From assembly GCA_947245315.1 (NCBI GenBank), contig CAMXNV010000139.1, forward strand, positions 1-5,715: a stretch of 5,715 nucleotides of DNA, read 5' to 3'. Positions 1 through 4,946 of the stretch are shown here, piece after piece. The notes under the pieces were generated by a model. The model did no database searches. It worked only from the letters and a program-made list of their open reading frames with translations, and was not told where the DNA came from. Positions within the stretch are counted from its first letter, which is position 1; each line of letters starts with the position of its first letter. Source of the stretch: an uncultured Oscillibacter sp. (GTDB lineage: Bacteria; Bacillota; Clostridia; Oscillospirales; Oscillospiraceae). The translations under genes were made by a program, and so were the position numbers.

Positions 1-387
1 GCGCTCCGCCTCCCGGGCGGCGTCGTCATAGACCCCGGGAACCAGCACCACTTGGGCCCCGTAGGCCTTGGTGGCCTCCACCTTGCTGATGGGGGCCCCG
101 GCGGGCATGCAGATCACCGACTGAATGCCCAGCTTCGACGCGGAGAGGGCGATGCCCTGGGCGTGGTTCCCCGCGGAACAGGCGATGACTCCCCGCTCCG
201 CCTCCTCCGGGGTCAGGGAGCGGATCTTGTTATAGGCCCCCCGGAGCTTGAAGGCCCCGGTGAGCTGGAGGTTCTCCGCCTTGATGTACAGGTTCTTCCC
301 CAGCTTGGGCGCCGGGTCCAGGGGGGTCCGGCGGGCCACGCCGTCCAGGGCCCGCCGGGCCTCCTCGATCATGTCCAAGGTCAACAT
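1..387 (-). CDS. ilvA: Threonine ammonia-lyase (threonine dehydratase), N-terminal part, cut by window edge
   Basis: The 129 visible codons start at an ATG (387-385) behind an AAAGGGG ribosome binding site and stay open to the left edge. The protein is a fold-type II PLP enzyme that would deaminate threonine (or serine) to 2-oxobutyrate and ammonia in the cytoplasm, the entry step to isoleucine or a catabolic route. Visible marks are the TGAFKLRGA segment (residues 43-51), whose K47 should form the Schiff base with PLP, the SAGNHAQG substrate/cofactor loop (71-78), and CMPAGAPISKVEATKAYGA (93-111), typical of threonine dehydratases. The protein starts directly at the catalytic domain. The C-terminus, which would show an ACT regulatory domain, lies outside, so biosynthetic IlvA and catabolic TdcB cannot be told apart. 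A serine-dehydratase-like enzyme is the main alternative. It is divergent from the nuclease-fold gene at 802 and has its own promoter. Confidence 0.9.
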   Translation of the reverse strand, partial: MLTLDMIEEARRALDGVARRTPLDPAPKLGKNLYIKAENLQLTGAFKLRGAYNKIRSLTPEEAERGVIACSAGNHAQGIALSASKLGIQSVICMPAGAPISKVEATKAYGAQVVLVPGVYDDAAREAER

Positions 388-403
388 CGCTTACCCCTTT
401 CCG

Positions 404-452
404 CGGGGGATTCTCCCCCCGCCTCCGTCCGGGTCCCGCGCCGCGCGGGTCC
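404..452 (-). promoter_or_regulatory. Two GC hairpins in the leader of the threonine ammonia-lyase mRNA
   Basis: The leader contains two short stem-loops. The first (432-452) has a CCCGCG/CGCGGG stem with a 3-nt loop, extended by a GG/CC pair beyond an A-A mismatch. The second (404-421) pairs GGGGGA-type and TCCCCC-type arms around a 3-nt loop and ends only a few bases before the AAAGGGG ribosome binding site. No leader peptide, T-box motif or U-tract was found, so attenuation is not supported. An effect on ribosome access or mRNA stability is possible but unproven. Confidence 0.4.
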
Positions 453-466
453 TCTTGATGGGGTCT

Positions 467-495
467 ATTATACGCCCTTTTTCTGGAAAGCGCAA
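467..495 (-). promoter_or_regulatory. Sigma-A-type promoter for the threonine ammonia-lyase gene
   Basis: Read on the minus strand, TTGCGC (495-490) is followed by a 17-bp spacer and a perfect TATAAT (472-467). Transcription should start near 460, leaving a leader of about 70 nt before the ATG at 387. The -10 box is ideal and the -35 box matches three of six consensus bases. Confidence 0.7.
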
Positions 496-540
496 CGGCT
501 TTCCGGTTTAGGGGGCTGCCCTTTCCTGCTCCTCTGAAAC

Positions 541-654
541 TGCCGTGGTTCCGGAGGATGGCCGGTCTGGGGACCGGCCCCACACTCCTTCTATCGATCA
601 AACACCCTGTGGGGCCTGGTCCCCAGACCAGGCCATTTCCCGGAAGCCCGGCAC
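541..654. repeat. Nested long inverted repeat: two palindromic arms that also pair with each other
   Basis: Arms 541-584 and 608-654 are near-perfect inverted copies around a 23-bp spacer. Each arm is itself a hairpin. Arm 1 has an 8-bp stem GGCCGGTC/GACCGGCC with loop TGGG (560-579). Arm 2 has a 9-bp stem GGCCTGGTC/GACCAGGCC with loop CCCA (613-634). The two loops are complementary. Arm 2 differs from arm 1 by one extra base on each side of its stem (T617 and A630), which pair with each other. Outside the hairpins, TTCCGG and TGCCG blocks also match between the arms. No U-tract adjoins it and the flanking genes diverge, so a terminator is unlikely. It may be a REP/BIME-like or MITE-like repeat. 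Confidence 0.85.
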
Positions 655-720
655 CCTTGAAAAACGGAAGGCGACCGGGCTCCCTACAGGATGAAATCTC
701 CGGATAGGACGCTCCCCAGC

Positions 721-749
721 TTGCCTTTTCCCCGCCGGGGGGCTATAAT
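721..749 (+). promoter_or_regulatory. Sigma-A-type promoter for the EEP-family gene
   Basis: TTGCCT (721-726), a 17-bp spacer and a perfect TATAAT (744-749) give a good promoter. Transcription should begin near 756, about 45 nt before the ATG at 802. This placement argues against the in-frame ATG at 691 as the start. Confidence 0.75.
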
Positions 750-801
750 ATCCTTACATCATGAACAAGCCCCACCTCGGGGCGAAAGGAGCGCGAGGAG
801 C

Positions 802-1836
802 ATGCAGGGACTGTCGATTGAGGAGCGGCGGCGCCTGGGGGCGCTGCTGGACCACGCCTCCCAGGAGGAGGTCATGGCCCAAATTCCCCAGTTTTCCCAG
901 GCGGAGATTCACAACCTGGCCCCCAGCCCGGAGGAAACCCCGGAGAGCCTGGGGACGCTGGTCTTCAACATGGAGCGGGGAGTACACCTGGAGGAGCTGG
1001 GGGACTTTCTGGAGCACTGCCCGGCGGTGCGGCCCCTGGACGTGATCCTCGCCAATGAGCTGGACGACGGCTGTGTCCGCTCCGGCGGGCGGGACACCAC
1101 GCTGGCCCTGGCAAAGCGGCTGGGGCTGAACGCGGCCTTCGGACTGGAGTTCGTGGAGCTGGTGAACGAGGCGGACCCCAAGGGCTTCCACGGCAACGCC
1201 GTCTTCTCCCGCTGGCCCATCCGGCGGGCCCGGGCTCTCCGGCTGCCGGAGCAGTACAACTGGTACTTTGACCGCCAGCGGCGCATCGGCGGGCGGCTGG
1301 CCGTCCTGGCGGAGCTGGACGTGGCGGGGACGCCGGTGGGGGTGGCCTCCATCCACCTGGAGAACCGGACCCACGGGCCGGGCCGCCGGGCCCAGCTGGA
1401 CGCCGTGCTGGCGGCGGCGGAGGAGATGTTCCCCCGCATGCCGGTGGTGCTGGGCGGGGACCTGAACACCAACACCTTCGACGGCCGGGACAAGGACGCC
1501 ATCCAGGCCGTGGCGGGGAGTCCCGCCCTCCAGCGCCGCTGCCTGGAGGACGTGGCCGCCTGGGAGGCGTGCCTCCCCGCGGCGGAGGCGGCGGGCTACC
1601 GGCTGCTGCCGGACCGGCCTGCCCCCACCCGGCGCAAGCCCCTGCCCGGCGGCGGGCACCTGGACCTGCGGCTGGACTGGCTGCTGGTCCGGGGGCTGGA
1701 GGCCCCGGAGAGCCGCACCGTCTCTACCCGGCGGGCGGACTGCGGCTTCGCCCCGGCGGGGAGCGCCCTGGCCGCCTTCACCGGCGAAGAGCTCTCGGAC
1801 CACAACGCGGTCTGGGCCTCCTGCGTGCTGAAATAA
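802..1836 (+). CDS. Endonuclease/exonuclease/phosphatase (EEP) family protein
   Basis: This 344-residue protein has the complete signature of the EEP fold (DNase I, AP endonuclease, sphingomyelinase and inositol-phosphatase relatives), a metal-dependent phosphodiesterase/phosphatase. Visible are N56 (VFNME), E86 (ANELDD), G-F-H-G-N-A-V-F-S before the core, H185 (SIHLEN), D220 and N222 (GGDLNT), D292-W293 (RLDWLL) and the closing D333-H334 (LSDHN). All expected metal and catalytic positions are present, so it should be active, but the substrate cannot be read from sequence. About 50 residues precede the first core strand, longer than usual; they look helical and polar. No signal peptide is seen, so it is probably cytoplasmic. 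The start at 802 lies behind AAAGGAG (785-791) and downstream of the promoter at 721-749. It stands alone on the plus strand and ends at a strong hairpin. Confidence 0.88.
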   Translation: MQGLSIEERRRLGALLDHASQEEVMAQIPQFSQAEIHNLAPSPEETPESLGTLVFNMERGVHLEELGDFLEHCPAVRPLDVILANELDDGCVRSGGRDTTLALAKRLGLNAAFGLEFVELVNEADPKGFHGNAVFSRWPIRRARALRLPEQYNWYFDRQRRIGGRLAVLAELDVAGTPVGVASIHLENRTHGPGRRAQLDAVLAAAEEMFPRMPVVLGGDLNTNTFDGRDKDAIQAVAGSPALQRRCLEDVAAWEACLPAAEAAGYRLLPDRPAPTRRKPLPGGGHLDLRLDWLLVRGLEAPESRTVSTRRADCGFAPAGSALAAFTGEELSDHNAVWASCVLK

Positions 1837-1839
1837 AGA

Positions 1840-1876
1840 ACCGGCCCGGCGAACTTATGAGGTTCGCCGGGCCGGT
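1840..1876. terminator. Bidirectional intrinsic terminator between convergent genes
   Basis: A perfect 15-bp stem (1840-1854 with 1862-1876) encloses a 7-nt loop. It begins 3 bp after the stop codon of the plus-strand gene and 13 bp beyond the stop codon of the capA-like gene. Read leftward, the stem is followed by TTCTTTATTT, a reasonable U-tract, so it works best for capA. Read rightward the tail is only TGTGTT, so termination of the EEP gene may be weaker or rely on the stem alone. Confidence 0.85.
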
Positions 1877-1889
1877 GTGTTCGCTGCGC

Positions 1890-2969
1890 TCAATAGGGCA
1901 GCGCGGCCTTCCCGTCCATGAAGTCCAGCACCCGCTGGCGCTGGGCCTCGTCGGTGATGAGGGCGGGGCAGTAGTTGTTCACCTTCCCGCCGGTGTGGAC
2001 GTAGCAGGGGAGGATTTCCGACGACGTGGCCTCCAGCTCCCCGTCCTGGATATAGAGGGTCAGCTGGTAGATGATGGTCCGGTTCCTCGGGCTCCGGCTG
2101 CCGCCGAAGCAGAAGTTCCCCAGGGAGTAGAGAATCTCCTTGTCCTTGTAAACCTCCCGGGGCTGGAGCACGTGGGGATGGTTCCCCAGCACCAGGTCCG
2201 CGCCCCCGTCGATCAGCCGCCGGGAGGCCCGGACCCGCCAGGCCTCGGGGGTGTGGACGCCCTCCGCACCGCCATGGTAGAAGACGATCTGAAAATCGGA
2301 CTCCGCCTCCGCCGCCCGGATGCGCCGGAGGATGGCCTCCGCCTGGCCCTCGGTCCAGAGGCCGTGGCAGATGACGGCGATCCGGTAGCCGTTCTTCTCC
2401 AGGTAGAAGGTCCGCTCGTCGGTGCCGTACTCCAGCCCGGCGGCGGCCACCGCCCGGACCGTGTCCTGGCTGCCCTGGGGCCCGTAGTCGTCGATGTGGT
2501 TGTTGGACAGGGACACCGCCTCCACCCCGGAGCCGGTGAGAATCTCCGTGCCGGACGTGGGGGCGCGGAACCAGAAGGCGGGCTTGGTAGTCTTCTCCCG
2601 GGGGGACAGGCTCCGGTCCGTCAGCACGTTCTCCAGGTTCACCACGGTGAAATCGTCGGACTCGAACACGGGCCGGACGTTTTGAAGAAAATACTCCGGC
2701 TCCTGCTTGGCGGCGTAGTCCAGGAAGTTCCCCGCCGCCCGCTGCCCGTGGAGGGAGGCCAGCAGCATATCCCCCGTAAAGCTCATCACAATGCGGAAGG
2801 ACTCCGGCGTCTCCCCCGGGCGGGGGACGGGCCCGTCGAACTCCGGCAGGTCCGGCTCCCACATCATGGGGTCGTCATAGGGGGGCAGGGAGTCCTCAAA
2901 CGCCATGGCCCCCCGGACGGGGAGGAGCAGCAGCAGGGCCGCCAGCAGGCCGGTGAACAGTCGCTTCAT
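1890..2969 (-). CDS. capA: CapA-family metallophosphatase-like protein, secreted
   Basis: This 359-residue protein belongs to the CapA/PgsA family (calcineurin-like metallophosphatase fold, bacterial capsule-synthesis domain), whose best-known members serve poly-gamma-glutamate capsule export. An N-terminal signal sequence (KR, then a Leu/Ala-rich core, probable cleavage after AMA at residue 23) directs it outside. Family motifs follow: TGDMLL (D67), VNLENVL (N111, E113), LSNNHIDDYG (N157, H158), FYHGG (H232), LGNHPHVLQ (H264, H266) and YSLGNFCFG. There is no second membrane segment or lipobox, so it may be released or loosely wall-bound. No capB/capC neighbours are visible, so a capsule role is not shown. 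Two ATGs compete: 2969 lies 9 nt from the GAGG core of AGAGAGGA, whereas 2975 lies only 3 nt away, so 2969 is preferred. It appears to be a single-gene transcript. Confidence 0.9.
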   Translation of the reverse strand: MKRLFTGLLAALLLLLPVRGAMAFEDSLPPYDDPMMWEPDLPEFDGPVPRPGETPESFRIVMSFTGDMLLASLHGQRAAGNFLDYAAKQEPEYFLQNVRPVFESDDFTVVNLENVLTDRSLSPREKTTKPAFWFRAPTSGTEILTGSGVEAVSLSNNHIDDYGPQGSQDTVRAVAAAGLEYGTDERTFYLEKNGYRIAVICHGLWTEGQAEAILRRIRAAEAESDFQIVFYHGGAEGVHTPEAWRVRASRRLIDGGADLVLGNHPHVLQPREVYKDKEILYSLGNFCFGGSRSPRNRTIIYQLTLYIQDGELEATSSEILPCYVHTGGKVNNYCPALITDEAQRQRVLDFMDGKAALPY

Positions 2970-3011
2970 CGTCATCTTCCTCTCTGCAAAAAGTCGGGGA
3001 CGTTTTCCTGT

Positions 3012-3040
3012 ATTATACCAGGGTTTCCGGAAAAAGGAAA
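3012..3040 (-). promoter_or_regulatory. Extended -10 promoter for the capA-like gene
   Basis: On the minus strand TGG-TATAAT (3020-3012) forms an extended -10 element. The facing -35 region at 17 bp is TTTCCT (3040-3035), a poor match, as is common when TGn is present. The expected start is near 3005, giving a leader of about 35 nt. A 7-bp inverted repeat GTTTCCG/CGGAAAC (3023-3029 and 3044-3050) flanks the -35 region and could be an operator. Confidence 0.65.
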
Positions 3041-3064
3041 GAGCGGAAACGCCGGGGGCGGGTC

Positions 3065-3514
3065 CTACTCCTCCGGCTCCCGGAGGACGAAGCGCAGCGC
3101 GTACACGCCGGTCTCCGGGTCGAGGACCCCCGTCACCTCCGGGGTGATCTCCAAGGGGGCCATCCCGTCTACGATGTCCAGCCGGCCATCCTCCCCCGCC
3201 GTCTCAAAGGCCCACAGGGGTCCGCCGTCCGCGCCCACGCCCGCTTCCAGCACCGTGGCCACGGCGCCGGGGAAGACGGTGTAGACGGGGCACGGCTCCG
3301 GGCCGCCGCCGTTAGGGAAATCCTCCCCCACCTCCCGGACGCCGGTGATCTCGATCTTCAGGCCGCCGCGCTCAAACAGCGCCGTCTCCCCTCCCGGCTG
3401 CTCCCGGGGCTCAAAGGCCGCCCAGAACAGGAACACCGCCAGCACGGCGACGCCGGGGAACAGCAGGGAGCGATAGCGGTGAACCGGCTTCCGGGGCCGC
3501 TTCATCGAACGCAT
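3065..3514 (-). CDS. Unknown membrane-anchored extracellular protein
   Basis: I do not recognise a family for this 149-residue protein. A basic N-terminus (KRPRKPVHRYR, residues 5-15) precedes one hydrophobic helix (about 16-34), then a polar, Gly/Pro/Glu-rich domain of about 115 residues that should lie outside the cell. Its alternating hydrophobic pattern (LKIEITGV, VYTVFPGAV, YALRFVLRE) suggests beta strands. There is no lipobox or wall-sorting motif. The start at 3514 sits exactly 8 nt after GAGAGGAG (3530-3523) and overlaps the upstream gene's end by 13 bp. An alternative ATG at 3505 forms an ATGA overlap with that stop codon but is too far from the ribosome binding site. Overlap implies co-transcription and coupled translation with the gene at 4014-3502. 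No clear terminator follows. Confidence 0.75.
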   Translation of the reverse strand: MRSMKRPRKPVHRYRSLLFPGVAVLAVFLFWAAFEPREQPGGETALFERGGLKIEITGVREVGEDFPNGGGPEPCPVYTVFPGAVATVLEAGVGADGGPLWAFETAGEDGRLDIVDGMAPLEITPEVTGVLDPETGVYALRFVLREPEE

Positions 3515-4014
3515 GGGGCTCGCTCCTCTCCTTCGGTTGATCCGGGCTCCTCCCGGTTTGGAAAACGGTCACGGGCGGGCCCGATGCGGATGACGTCCGC
3601 CAGGGAAAAATCCTCCGTCTCCATGAGGTTATGGCTTAGGATTTCCCGGATGTCCTCCGGCAATTCCGCATAGCGCAGCGGCCTCCGGGGCTCGGAGTGC
3701 TTTGTGTAATACGCGTGCAGGCTGCAAACCCCGGGGGTTGTCCCGTCGTCCGCGTCAAAATAGTAGAGGCCCCGGTCGGAGAACTCCCTCGCCACCCGTT
3801 CCGCCGGGCCGGTCTTGGGGAGGCACAGGCGGCTGCCCGTGATCCTCGCGGCGCCTTGAAAATACTCGATCAGGGCGTCCGCCCGCTCCTGGTTTTCCAG
3901 GACAAACCCAGACAGATTCCCCGCGCCCGCGCTGCAAAACACGGCGAGGCCGCCCCGCCGGTCCACTCCGTACCACTCCATATCCAGGTACTCGGCGGCG
4001 CTGATAACCGTCAT
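3502..4014 (-). CDS. Unknown 170-residue cytoplasmic protein
   Basis: This protein is not firmly recognised. Its N-terminal part has the pattern MEWYGVDRRGGLAVFCSAGAG (about residues 12-32). It recalls the 'W-x-x-D-x-x-G-x-x-A-x-F-x-S-x-G-x-G' opening of small standalone proteins often found as immunity-like genes, a weak resemblance only. A middle section contains LYYFDADDG and SLHAYYTKH, and the C-terminal tail is charged (RFPNREEPGSTEGEER). No signal peptide or membrane helix is visible. The reading frame is open back to an ATG at 4104, but that start lies in the upstream rpmF terminator. The ATG at 4014 has GGAGGGGAGG (4030-4021) six bases upstream and is chosen. No promoter is evident between the terminator and this gene, so read-through from rpmF may feed it. 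It overlaps the following gene by 13 bp. Confidence 0.7.
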   Translation of the reverse strand: MTVISAAEYLDMEWYGVDRRGGLAVFCSAGAGNLSGFVLENQERADALIEYFQGAARITGSRLCLPKTGPAERVAREFSDRGLYYFDADDGTTPGVCSLHAYYTKHSEPRRPLRYAELPEDIREILSHNLMETEDFSLADVIRIGPARDRFPNREEPGSTEGEERAPCVR

Positions 4015-4044
4015 ACCGGCCCTCCCCTCCAGTCCTTTGAGATT

Positions 4045-4058
4045 GCCTCCCGGGAGGC
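4045..4058. repeat. Perfect 14-bp palindrome upstream of the unknown gene pair
   Basis: GCCTCCCGGGAGGC is its own reverse complement. It lies between the rpmF terminator and the ribosome binding site of the gene starting at 4014. It could be a repressor/activator half-site pair or simply GC-rich noise; no promoter boxes adjoin it. Confidence 0.4.
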
Positions 4059-4060
4059 GT

Positions 4061-4097
4061 GAAGAAAAAAGAGAGAGGAGACCCGCTCCTCTCTCTT
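4061..4097 (-). terminator. Intrinsic terminator of the yceD-rpmF operon
   Basis: On the minus strand a 12-bp stem AAGAGAGAGGAG/CTCCTCTCTCTT (4097-4086 with 4080-4069) with a 5-nt loop runs into TTTTTTCTTC (4070-4061), the innermost A-U pairs overlapping the tract. It starts 13 bp after the rpmF stop codon, so it should end that transcript efficiently. Confidence 0.92.
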
Positions 4098-4110
4098 CAT
4101 CCAACAGAAC

Positions 4111-4305
4111 TCACTTCGAAACGACGGACTTCACGACCTTGATCTCCCGGCCGTTGTAAGTACCGCACTCCTGGCACATTCTGTGAGGCAGGTGCATAGC
4201 ACCGCATTTGGGGCACACGACCAGATTGGGGGCCGTCAGCTTCCAGTGGGAGCTGCGCCGCTTGTCCCGTCTCGCTTTGGATACTTTACCCTTGGGTACT
4301 GCCAT
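4111..4305 (-). CDS. rpmF: 50S ribosomal protein L32, zinc-ribbon type
   Basis: This 64-residue protein is bacterial L32, a small protein of the large ribosomal subunit. It opens with MAVPKGKVSKARRDKRR, the basic rRNA-binding tail characteristic of the family, then HWKL and a zinc ribbon C31-x2-C34-x9-C44-x2-C47, followed by the TYNGREI ending. All four cysteines are present, so this is the zinc-binding (C+) form rather than a cysteine-free paralogue. The start has an excellent ribosome binding site, TAAGGAGGTG (4320-4311). It follows yceD by 46 bp and shares its promoter, as in many bacteria, and is closed by the terminator at 4061-4097. The length is normal for a Gram-positive L32 with a slightly longer tail. 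Confidence 0.97.
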   Translation of the reverse strand: MAVPKGKVSKARRDKRRSSHWKLTAPNLVVCPKCGAMHLPHRMCQECGTYNGREIKVVKSVVSK

Positions 4306-4332
4306 TGTGACACCTCCTTAACCATACAAAAG

Positions 4333-4345
4333 GCGCGGAGCGCGC
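4333..4345 (-). other. Small hairpin in the yceD-rpmF gap
   Basis: On the minus strand GCGCG-CTC-CGCGC forms a 5-bp stem with a 3-nt loop, followed by CCTTTTG. It could modestly attenuate transcription or protect/process the mRNA between the two genes. The short stem and tract make efficient termination unlikely. Confidence 0.35.
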
Positions 4346-4351
4346 TTCTCG

Positions 4352-4849
4352 TTATTTGTTCTCCAAAAGCTTTGCCAGGGCCGCCAGCCGGGGGTCCGGC
4401 TCCTTTTTGCAGGAGCAGGGGCCGAGGTTTAGATTGGCGCCGCACCGGGGGCACAGGCCCTTGCAATCTTCCGAACACAGTGTTTTGCTGTCCATGCCGA
4501 GGATGAAGGCCGTGCGGGCCAAATCTCCCGCATCCACGGTTCCGTCCTCCAGCAGGACGATCTCGTCGCTCTCCCCGTTCTGGAGCTCCTCCGCCAGCAT
4601 ACAGCTGTAGGCGATCTCCTTCTCCTGGGTGAAGGCCTTGCCGCAGCGGTCACAGACCGCGTCCAGGGTGGTCTCCGCCGTCAGGTCCAGGGTCAGCAGG
4701 TCCGCCGTGTTGCGGACCTCCCCCCGCACCGCCACCGGGCGGGTAACGGGCCTGCGGCCGTCGAACTCCAGGTCCGACAGGTCCAGCTCAAAGCGGAACT
4801 CCAGCCGCCCGCCGGGGGTGTGCAATATGGGTCTTACGTCCATTACCAT
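4352..4849 (-). CDS. yceD: YceD family protein (DUF177), large-rRNA-linked, upstream of rpmF
   Basis: This 165-residue cytoplasmic protein is a YceD/DUF177 family member. YceD proteins are widely encoded next to rpmF and have been linked to 23S rRNA accumulation; the exact role is not settled. Diagnostic features are the first cysteine pair VCDRCGKAF (C66, C69) after a TLDL-rich beta region, and the C-terminal block LCSEDCKGLCPRCGANLN (about 124-141) with further cysteines C145 and C147. Both suggest metal-binding knuckles typical of the Gram-positive form. The start at 4849 is preferred because GAGG (4859-4856) lies six bases upstream; the ATG at 4843 would be 12 bases away. It is transcribed first from a perfect-consensus promoter and followed by rpmF. 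Confidence 0.93.
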   Translation of the reverse strand: MVMDVRPILHTPGGRLEFRFELDLSDLEFDGRRPVTRPVAVRGEVRNTADLLTLDLTAETTLDAVCDRCGKAFTQEKEIAYSCMLAEELQNGESDEIVLLEDGTVDAGDLARTAFILGMDSKTLCSEDCKGLCPRCGANLNLGPCSCKKEPDPRLAALAKLLENK

Positions 4850-4876
4850 AGGCTACCTCGCAACGATACCTTACGT

Positions 4877-4935
4877 ATTATAAAGGATGGTCCCGCCGTT
4901 GTCAAACAATTTTTTCATTTTTCCGCTTCTTTTTT
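4877..4935 (-). promoter_or_regulatory. Perfect-consensus promoter with upstream A-tracts for yceD-rpmF
   Basis: On the minus strand TTGACA (4905-4900), a 17-bp spacer and TATAAT (4882-4877) match the sigma-A consensus at every position. Just upstream lie three A-runs (4915-4910, 4922-4918 and 4935-4930), resembling a UP element that contacts the RNA polymerase alpha subunit. The start should be near 4870, about 20 nt before the yceD ATG. This is the strongest promoter in the window, in keeping with ribosomal protein expression. Confidence 0.92.
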
Positions 4936-4946
4936 CTTGGGCCCCC

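Larger units (their letters stand above)
388..801. other. 414-bp divergent intergenic region
   Basis: This stretch separates two divergent genes and I see no convincing coding sequence in it. In order it holds the leader hairpins (404-452), the minus-strand promoter (467-495), a short pyrimidine-rich stretch, the nested inverted repeat (541-654), a 7-bp inverted repeat AGCCCGG/CCGGGCT (645-651 and 675-681), and the plus-strand promoter (721-749) with its leader. An in-frame ATG at 691 would extend the downstream protein, but it lies upstream of that promoter. Confidence 0.7.

Noticed and set aside
541..654. Nested inverted repeat as a bidirectional terminator.
   Set aside because: The flanking genes diverge, so no transcript should end here, and neither side has a T-run.
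691..801. In-frame upstream ATG extending the EEP protein by 37 residues.
   Set aside because: It lies upstream of the TTGCCT-17-TATAAT promoter, has no ribosome binding site, and the extension looks non-coding.
754..1803. A 349-codon minus-strand open frame opposite the EEP gene.
   Set aside because: The translation is Gln/Pro/Gly/Arg-rich without motifs, whereas the plus strand carries a full EEP signature.
1569..3284. A 571-codon plus-strand open frame spanning the EEP gene end and opposite capA and its neighbour.
   Set aside because: It crosses the terminator hairpin, lies antisense to a clear CapA protein, has low-complexity Gly/Pro/Arg-rich composition and no family motifs. It is a by-product of high GC content.
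4015..4104. Upstream ATG at 4104 extending the unknown 170-residue protein by 30 residues.
   Set aside because: It falls in the rpmF terminator hairpin and lacks a ribosome binding site; the ATG at 4014 has a very good one.
4906..4946. T-rich stretch as a terminator for the gene ending at 4947.
   Set aside because: The T-runs are on the plus strand, so the minus-strand transcript would carry A-runs. No adequate stem precedes them; they fit a UP element better.
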